This document shows positions 6,678-11,043 of a stretch of 11,043 bases of DNA, piece by piece. The notes under the pieces were generated by a model that was not told the origin of the DNA, searched no databases, and was given only the letters and a program-made list of their open reading frames with translations. Numbering within the stretch: the first letter of the stretch is position 1; each line of letters starts with the position of its first letter. The position numbers were made by a program, and so were the translations under genes. Origin of the DNA: Bryobacteraceae bacterium (lineage in GTDB: Bacteria; Acidobacteriota; Terriglobia; Bryobacterales; Bryobacteraceae); assembly GCA_025350445.1 (NCBI GenBank), contig JANXXV010000110.1:1-11043 (forward strand). Reading direction: 5' to 3'.

Positions 6678-7818
6678 GCATCGTTTTGAGTTCCGCCAGC
6701 GGCACCCGGGAGTACTCCGCCAACGCCGCGAGATTGATGCCGATGCCAAGCCCGGGCGTGGTGGGGATTGGCAGCATACCATCGGAATCAAGCTTCCATC
6801 CGCCAACTGCGATTTCGTCGATGAACGGGGAGCCGGTGAGGTATTCGACGAGGTCGGTGTCGGGAAAGGCCGATGCCAGGTGGAGGTCGGCCGCAAGTCC
6901 AAGGGCGGTGTTCCAGCCGTGGGGAATGAAGCGTACGCCATGGTCGCGCGCCATTTGGGCGATCTTGCGTTCCTCGCTGATGCCGCCGACTTTGGTCACG
7001 TCGGGTTGAATGATGTCGAAGGCGCCTGCTTCAAGCCAAGGCTGGAAAGACTGGCGGCGGGTCAGCACTTCGCCCCCGGAGATTGGTATTGTTGCGGCGC
7101 GGCGAAGTGCGACATAGTCGGCGAGGGCGTCGGGATGGAGCGCTTCTTCAAACCAATGGACGTCGTAATCAGCCAACATTTTGGCGGTGCGGAGTGCCCA
7201 TTTGTAGCCTTGGGGCCAGAACGCATCGCTCGCGCCGGCGTCAACCATCAGCAGCGAATCGGGTCCCACTGCTTCGCGTGAGGCGGCAACGATGGCTTCG
7301 TCGGTCTTAGCGTCGCGCCGGCCGAAGGGTCCCCAGCCGATCTTGAAGGCGCGAAATCCTTGCGCTTTGACGGGCAGCAGTTCGCCGGCCATGCGCTCAG
7401 GCTCGCGCATCAACAGAGAGGCGTAAGGACGGACCCGTTCGCGATAGCGTCCGCCAAGCAGACGGCCGACGGGCTGGCCAGTGGCTTTGCCGAGCAGGTC
7501 CCAAAGCGCAATGTCGATGCCGCTGATAGTATGCGTGATGGCGCCGCCGCGGCCGAGCCAGAAGGTATTCTGATGGAGCTTCTCGCTGACCCGTTCGGGC
7601 TCAAGCGCGTTTTCATTCAGGTACAGCGGGCGCAGGATGGAGAGCGAGCCACGCACCATTTCTTCGCTGGTAAAGGCGCTGCCCCAGCCGATGGCGCCTT
7701 CGTCCGTGAGTACGGCGATCAGCGTGTGCACGCAGTCGTCCGGCTGCAATTCATTGGACCAACCGCCTTCGGGAGTGCGGCCGCGGAGCCCAAACGCTTT
7801 CACTTCGCGAATCTTCAT
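6670..7818 (-). CDS. Mandelate racemase/muconate lactonizing enzyme-type protein (enolase superfamily; probable acid-sugar dehydratase or cycloisomerase)
   Basis: 382 residues from ATG 7818, 9 bp after the M81 gene. The N-terminal capping domain is followed by SGIDIALWDLLGKATGQPVGRLLGG (99-123) and the barrel. Magnesium ligands appear as D193 (MVDAG), E224 (HWFEEAL) and E250 (SGGE). D273 (QPDVTKVGG) and H300 (PHGWNT) have the spacing of the mandelate racemase Asp-His dyad. At the KxK site the sequence is RAFKIG: only the second lysine (K159) is present and the first position is A157. These enzymes remove a proton next to a carboxylate and commonly dehydrate aldonic or aldaric acids, or open or racemise related compounds. 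Spacing and overlap place it in the operon with the M81 protein and MFS carrier. The exact substrate is not readable. Confidence 0.92.
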   Translation of the reverse strand: MKIREVKAFGLRGRTPEGGWSNELQPDDCVHTLIAVLTDEGAIGWGSAFTSEEMVRGSLSILRPLYLNENALEPERVSEKLHQNTFWLGRGGAITHTISGIDIALWDLLGKATGQPVGRLLGGRYRERVRPYASLLMREPERMAGELLPVKAQGFRAFKIGWGPFGRRDAKTDEAIVAASREAVGPDSLLMVDAGASDAFWPQGYKWALRTAKMLADYDVHWFEEALHPDALADYVALRRAATIPISGGEVLTRRQSFQPWLEAGAFDIIQPDVTKVGGISEERKIAQMARDHGVRFIPHGWNTALGLAADLHLASAFPDTDLVEYLTGSPFIDEIAVGGWKLDSDGMLPIPTTPGLGIGINLAALAEYSRVPLAELKTMHG

Positions 7819-7827
7819 AGTCCACGA

Positions 7828-9321
7828 TTATCCGACACGTGTGAACAGCTTCGCTCGCGGCACGAACGTAACGTTGTCGTCCAGCGGAAACACCGGGCGG
7901 GCGCAGCGGGTGTGACCGAGGCTCTTGAGATTGGCGCTGGTGGAGCCGGGCGCGTCAATGTTGATCAGGATCTCGGCGCCGTCGGCGAAAAACCGAGGTT
8001 GACAGTGAGGCGATTTCACGACGGTCGCGTCGAACAGCGCCGGATCCTGGCCGTGGGCGAGGAAGAGCGATCGATCATACAGGCTGACCGGCCGGGTGGT
8101 GGCAATCAGCATGAAGTTGCCCGATTGCAGAACCGCGGTGCGTCCACCGTCCCAGTAACTGCCATGGGATTCGTTGCGGAAATGACCGTCGGACAGCATG
8201 CGGACTTTCAGTTCCATTTCGAGCGGCGTGAAGCGGTGGTCGAGACTGCCGCCGATGCGGGTTCGAATGGTGGCGCCGACTCCAGCGAAGAACGCCGCTT
8301 CGACGGCAGGCGGGTCGACAACCGGGATGAGCACGGTGCGCCGGTGGCCGGCTTCGACCAGGGCACGCAGCACCGAATTGCTGTCACCGGAAGCGCCGGA
8401 ACTGGTGGCGTCCGCGGCGTCAACCAAGACCACGCGGCCCTTGGCTTGCGCGGCCAGACGAACGCTTTCTTCCAAGCTAGTGAGCATCTGCTGAAGATGC
8501 TCACGCATCTCCCAGAACTCATTTGCAATCGAGATCGCTTCGCGCTCGGCGCGGACAGGGTTGTTGTCGGTACAGAGGAATACGTTCGAGCAAAGCTCGG
8601 GCACATCAGTAAAGGGGTTGCCGATAAACATGCCGCCCGATAGCCCGCCTGGACTGTTTTCGATGGCAATCGTCTTGCGGACACATTTGCCGAACATTCC
8701 GGTCTCGGTGATCAACTCATAGCCGCGGACCAGCGCGGGAATGGGGACACGCACCGAGACGGGTTTCACTTGGCCATCAATGATGCGGAGCAGCAAGCGG
8801 GCGGCGCGCTCGCCGGTCTGAAAGAAGTCGACGTGCGGATAAGTGTGATAAACGGTGAGGGCGTCGCAGTGATCGAGAATGCGATCCGTGATGATGCCGT
8901 GAAGATCGAGCGAGATCACGATGGGCATGCGCTCGCCAACGATCTTGCGCGTTTCAGCCAGCAGATAGCCTTCAATATCGTATTCGGTTTCGGAGGCCAT
9001 CGCGCCGTGGAGCGAGAAATAGACGGCGTCGATATCGCGGGCGTTGCGAACAGCGTCGAGGAACCCGGTGGCAATACGGCGGAAGTCCACATCGGCGAGC
9101 GTGCCTCCGGAAGTGATGGAGCGGGCACTGAAGCCCGGTACAATTTCAATGTCGGGGCGGGCGGCGAAGACGGTGAGCGCGCCGCAGATTTCCGAGCCGA
9201 CGTTCCGGTGGGCCGCGAGGACAGCGGCGCCGGTGGAGACGTCAAAGTCTTCATAGTGACTGAGGACGGGATTGAAAGAGGAGACCTCTTGTTTGCATTC
9301 GTTCACTAGGATTCGTGTCAT
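7828..9321 (-). CDS. M81 family metallopeptidase / MlrC-like hydrolase
   Basis: 497 residues from ATG 9321; the upstream extension to 9402 has no family character, while MTRILVNECKQEVSSFNP is the usual start. Conserved blocks of the M81 (DUF1485/MlrC) family are present: YFSLHGAM (101-108), ISLDLHG (136-142), YHTYPHVDFFQTGERAA (158-174) and DAADATSSGASGDSNS (301-316). The DLHG and H-x-Y-P-H-x-D residues (H141, H159, H163, D165) are likely metal ligands. The family is named for MlrC, which cleaves linearised microcystin, but most members are uncharacterised amide or peptide hydrolases found beside small-molecule catabolic genes. Here it leads a minus-strand operon with an enolase-superfamily enzyme, an MFS carrier and a racemase-family protein. 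No signal peptide is seen, so it is probably cytoplasmic. Confidence 0.9.
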   Translation of the reverse strand: MTRILVNECKQEVSSFNPVLSHYEDFDVSTGAAVLAAHRNVGSEICGALTVFAARPDIEIVPGFSARSITSGGTLADVDFRRIATGFLDAVRNARDIDAVYFSLHGAMASETEYDIEGYLLAETRKIVGERMPIVISLDLHGIITDRILDHCDALTVYHTYPHVDFFQTGERAARLLLRIIDGQVKPVSVRVPIPALVRGYELITETGMFGKCVRKTIAIENSPGGLSGGMFIGNPFTDVPELCSNVFLCTDNNPVRAEREAISIANEFWEMREHLQQMLTSLEESVRLAAQAKGRVVLVDAADATSSGASGDSNSVLRALVEAGHRRTVLIPVVDPPAVEAAFFAGVGATIRTRIGGSLDHRFTPLEMELKVRMLSDGHFRNESHGSYWDGGRTAVLQSGNFMLIATTRPVSLYDRSLFLAHGQDPALFDATVVKSPHCQPRFFADGAEILINIDAPGSTSANLKSLGHTRCARPVFPLDDNVTFVPRAKLFTRVG

Positions 9322-9407
9322 AAGATTCGCGTTTAAGCAGTCTATCAGCGCAGCGGCGTCGAGCGGGCACGAAAAGTCAGAACAAAGTAGACTATACCGC
9401 ACGACCC
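9322..9407. promoter_or_regulatory. Divergent intergenic region controlling the operon and the plus-strand MFS gene
   Basis: These 86 bp separate the starts of two divergent transcription units, so both promoters should lie here or reach slightly into the genes. On the minus strand, TATAGT (9391-9396) is a fair -10 box for the operon. On the plus strand, TATACC (9393-9398) lies nine bases before the MFS ATG, which would allow an almost leaderless mRNA. No good -35 boxes and no Shine-Dalgarno sequences were found. No regulator gene is in the window. Confidence 0.4.
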
Positions 9408-10652
9408 ATGAGACCGATTCATTATTGGATAGGCACGCTGATGTTCGCCTTCAGCCTGGTGAACTATTTCGACCGGACGATTCTATCGGTCGCGGCGCCG
9501 GGGATGATGAGGGAGTTCTCGCTTTCCCCGACGCAGATGGGCACTGTATTCTCTGCGTTTCAAGTCAGCTATACGCTGCTAATGGCGCCCGGCGGCCGAT
9601 GGGCGGATCAATTCGGGCCGCGTATTGTTCTCACTATTATGGGTCTGGGGGCCGGGCTTCTGACGGCGCTCATGCCGCTCGGCGGCACGCCCGGCCTGGG
9701 TTCGCTGATCGGCGTTGTGCCCGCCCTGGTTCTGGTACGTCTTGGTTTCGGAGCCTTCACAGCACCGCTCTATCCCGCCACCGGCCGTATGAACGCCAAT
9801 TGGATTCCGGCTCGTCACTGTACGCGGATCCAAAGCCTGGTCAACTCCGGAGCTGGTTTTGGCGGCGCCGTGTCCCCGCTGCTGTTCTCGGCGATGATTG
9901 GATGGTTCGGTTGGCGCCATTCGTTTGTCATGGCTGGAGCGGCTTCCATCGTAGTGGCTCTGGTCTGGTTTTTCACTGTGCGTGATCGGCCCGCGGCTGC
10001 AGTGGCGGTGGTTGCGCCGAAGTGGGGGGCACTCCTAAAAGATCGCAACATCCGCTGGCTTGTGATTGGCTTTGCGGCGGTCGACTACTTCGAGTACATC
10101 TTCTTCTTCTGGCTCTACTACTACCTGGGCGAAGTGCGCAAGCTGTCCCCGGAAGACACGGCTTTATACACCACCATCCCTTTTATTGCATGGGTTGTGA
10201 TGATGCCCCTGGGAGGTTGGGCGGCCGATGCGCTGGTGGCGCGATTCGGAGCGAAGGCAGGCATGCGATCGGTCGCCGCCGGCAGCATGTTGTGCTCAGT
10301 TGTGTGTCTTATGGGAGCGCTAAACGCCGCTGACACGAAGACGCTGGTGGCGCTGCTATCGCTCGCGTTTGGCTTTTGCAGCATTGCCGACGTTGTTTAC
10401 TGGTCGGCGGTGATTCGCATCTCCGGCTCGCAGGTGGGCGCCGCATGCGGGCTGATGAATACCGGCGGCAATATCGGCGGCGGGATCGCACCGGTGCTGA
10501 CGCCTGTTATCGCCGGTGCGTATGGCTGGTCCGCTGGGCTTTTCTTTGGTGGTCTTGTCGCCCTCATTGCCATGTTCGCCTGGTGGTTTATCGATCCTTC
10601 CAAGCCTTGCGATTTGGGAAGTGAACCAGAAACCGCCGGACGAAGTGCGTGA
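9408..10652 (+). CDS. MFS transporter, anion:cation symporter type
   Basis: 414 residues from ATG 9408. Helix 1 carries FSLVNYFDRTILSVAAPGM (15-33) with the NYFDR motif. Loop 2-3 carries PGGRWADQFGPR (61-72), the motif A region, and TAPLYPATGRMNANW fits the helix 4-5 region of the ACS/phthalate-permease family. That family moves glucarate, galactonate, hexuronates and other organic anions with protons. The second half contains FFFWLYYYLGEVRKLSPEDTA (helix 7-8) and GLMNTGGNIGGGIAPVLTPV. It is divergent from the M81-led operon, sharing an 86-bp control region, and probably serves the same pathway. No Shine-Dalgarno is visible before the start. The stop codon lies inside the 32-bp repeat at 10649. 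How its substrate differs from that of the second intact MFS carrier is unknown. Confidence 0.9.
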   Translation: MRPIHYWIGTLMFAFSLVNYFDRTILSVAAPGMMREFSLSPTQMGTVFSAFQVSYTLLMAPGGRWADQFGPRIVLTIMGLGAGLLTALMPLGGTPGLGSLIGVVPALVLVRLGFGAFTAPLYPATGRMNANWIPARHCTRIQSLVNSGAGFGGAVSPLLFSAMIGWFGWRHSFVMAGAASIVVALVWFFTVRDRPAAAVAVVAPKWGALLKDRNIRWLVIGFAAVDYFEYIFFFWLYYYLGEVRKLSPEDTALYTTIPFIAWVVMMPLGGWAADALVARFGAKAGMRSVAAGSMLCSVVCLMGALNAADTKTLVALLSLAFGFCSIADVVYWSAVIRISGSQVGAACGLMNTGGNIGGGIAPVLTPVIAGAYGWSAGLFFGGLVALIAMFAWWFIDPSKPCDLGSEPETAGRSA

Positions 10653-10680
10653 TCCGGGAAGCCGAGGCAGGGGCCTCGGC
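10649..10680 (+). repeat. 32-bp repeat with internal hairpin, copy 2
   Basis: This is identical to 4006-4037. It begins one base before the MFS stop codon, so the TGA is part of the repeat. The hairpin is GCCGAGGC (10661-10668), loop AGGG, GCCTCGGC (10673-10680). A second small stem follows, CGGACC/GGTCCG at 10682-10697. Placement between convergent genes suits a bidirectional transcription stop, though no T-run follows. Confidence 0.88.
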
Positions 10681-10752
10681 CCGGACCATGGGGTCCGCCG
10701 TCCTGGGGATCTCATGGCCGGGATCAGTTCCTGGAGAGTTATTTTATAGACG

Positions 10753-11043
10753 TTACGCTAGCAGCTTGGTGGCTACGTTGCCGGCTACATCGGTGAGGCG
10801 GAACGGCCGACCGCCGTAGTTGAACGTCAGGTTCAGATGGTTGAGTCCCAGCAGGTGCAGCATGGTGGCATGCATGTCATGGATATGCATGCGGTCTTCC
10901 ACTGCGTAGTATCCAAACTCGTCTGTTGCGCCATACACGAAGCCCTTCTTCACGCCTGCGCCCGCCATCCACATGGAATACCCGTAAGGATTGTGATCGC
11001 GGCCGTCGCCCGCTTCCGCAATGGGGGTGCGGCCAAACTCCCC
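10753..11043 (-). CDS. DUF1501 (sulfatase-like) protein, C-terminal part (cut by window edge)
   Basis: The last 96 residues are readable from the window edge to TAA at 10753. [19 protein letters not shown] followed by [28 protein letters not shown] is the hallmark end of DUF1501 proteins. These belong to the alkaline phosphatase/sulfatase superfamily and are abundant in Planctomycetes and Solibacter-type Acidobacteria. The histidine in GRDHNP is a likely metal ligand by analogy with sulfatases. The tail [32 protein letters not shown] is also typical. Such genes usually follow a DUF1549/DUF1553 cytochrome-type partner, which would lie beyond the window. Function is uncertain; a secreted role in breaking down sulfated or complex organic matter is often proposed. 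It converges on the MFS gene. Confidence 0.92.
   Translation of the reverse strand, partial: GEFGRTPIAEAGDGRDHNPYGYSMWMAGAGVKKGFVYGATDEFGYYAVEDRMHIHDMHATMLHLLGLNHLNLTFNYGGRPFRLTDVAGNVATKLLA

Noticed and set aside
7360..8643. Plus-strand open frame of 427 codons
   Set aside because: It is antisense to the enolase-superfamily and M81 genes, which have clear family motifs. The frame itself shows none.
4131..9400. Shared 10-mer ACTATACCGC at 4131-4140 and 9391-9400 as a common promoter element
   Set aside because: Ten-base matches are expected many times by chance in 11 kb, and the left copy does not precede a gene.

Overview
The window is GC-rich bacterial chromosome. It most likely comes from a soil Acidobacteriota of the Bryobacterales/Solibacter type. 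That placement is an inference from the gene mix: a DUF1501 sulfatase-like protein, an M81/MlrC-family protein, a Gfo/Idh/MocA oxidoreductase, several anion:cation-symporter-type MFS carriers, and short repeated hairpins between genes. No rRNA, tRNA or CRISPR array is visible.

Left end (1-976, minus strand): the N-terminal part of a rhomboid intramembrane protease runs off the left edge. Upstream of it lie two tandem paralogous small membrane proteins of unknown function. They share a striking WRLGADLN...GLFSHWQVWLAL core. A short divergent gap separates them from a plus-strand Gfo/Idh/MocA oxidoreductase (1056-2198).

Centre-left (2199-4214): a repeat-rich convergent spacer with two perfect hairpins and a 22-bp direct repeat. 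Then comes a minus-strand P-loop ATPase (2417-3646) that looks like a divergent, shortened relative of the phage/ICE-type helicase-like ATP-binding proteins. After it is about 550 bp with no gene. This stretch holds a 12-bp inverted repeat enclosing a hairpin-rich 151-bp segment, and one copy of a 32-bp repeat.

Centre-right (4215-10652): a probable catabolic cluster. A minus-strand operon runs from 9321 leftwards: M81/MlrC-type hydrolase, mandelate-racemase-type enolase-superfamily enzyme, MFS carrier, Asp/Glu-racemase-family protein, and a decayed second MFS carrier. Spacings are very small (9 bp, overlap, 31 bp, overlap). A third MFS carrier is transcribed divergently from the operon head. 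A reasonable reading is uptake and breakdown of an acid sugar or amino-acid-derived carboxylate, but the substrate cannot be read from the sequence. The two perfect copies of the 32-bp repeat (4006-4037 and 10649-10680) lie just outside both ends of this cluster.

Right end (10753-11043, minus): the C-terminus of a DUF1501 protein cut by the window edge.
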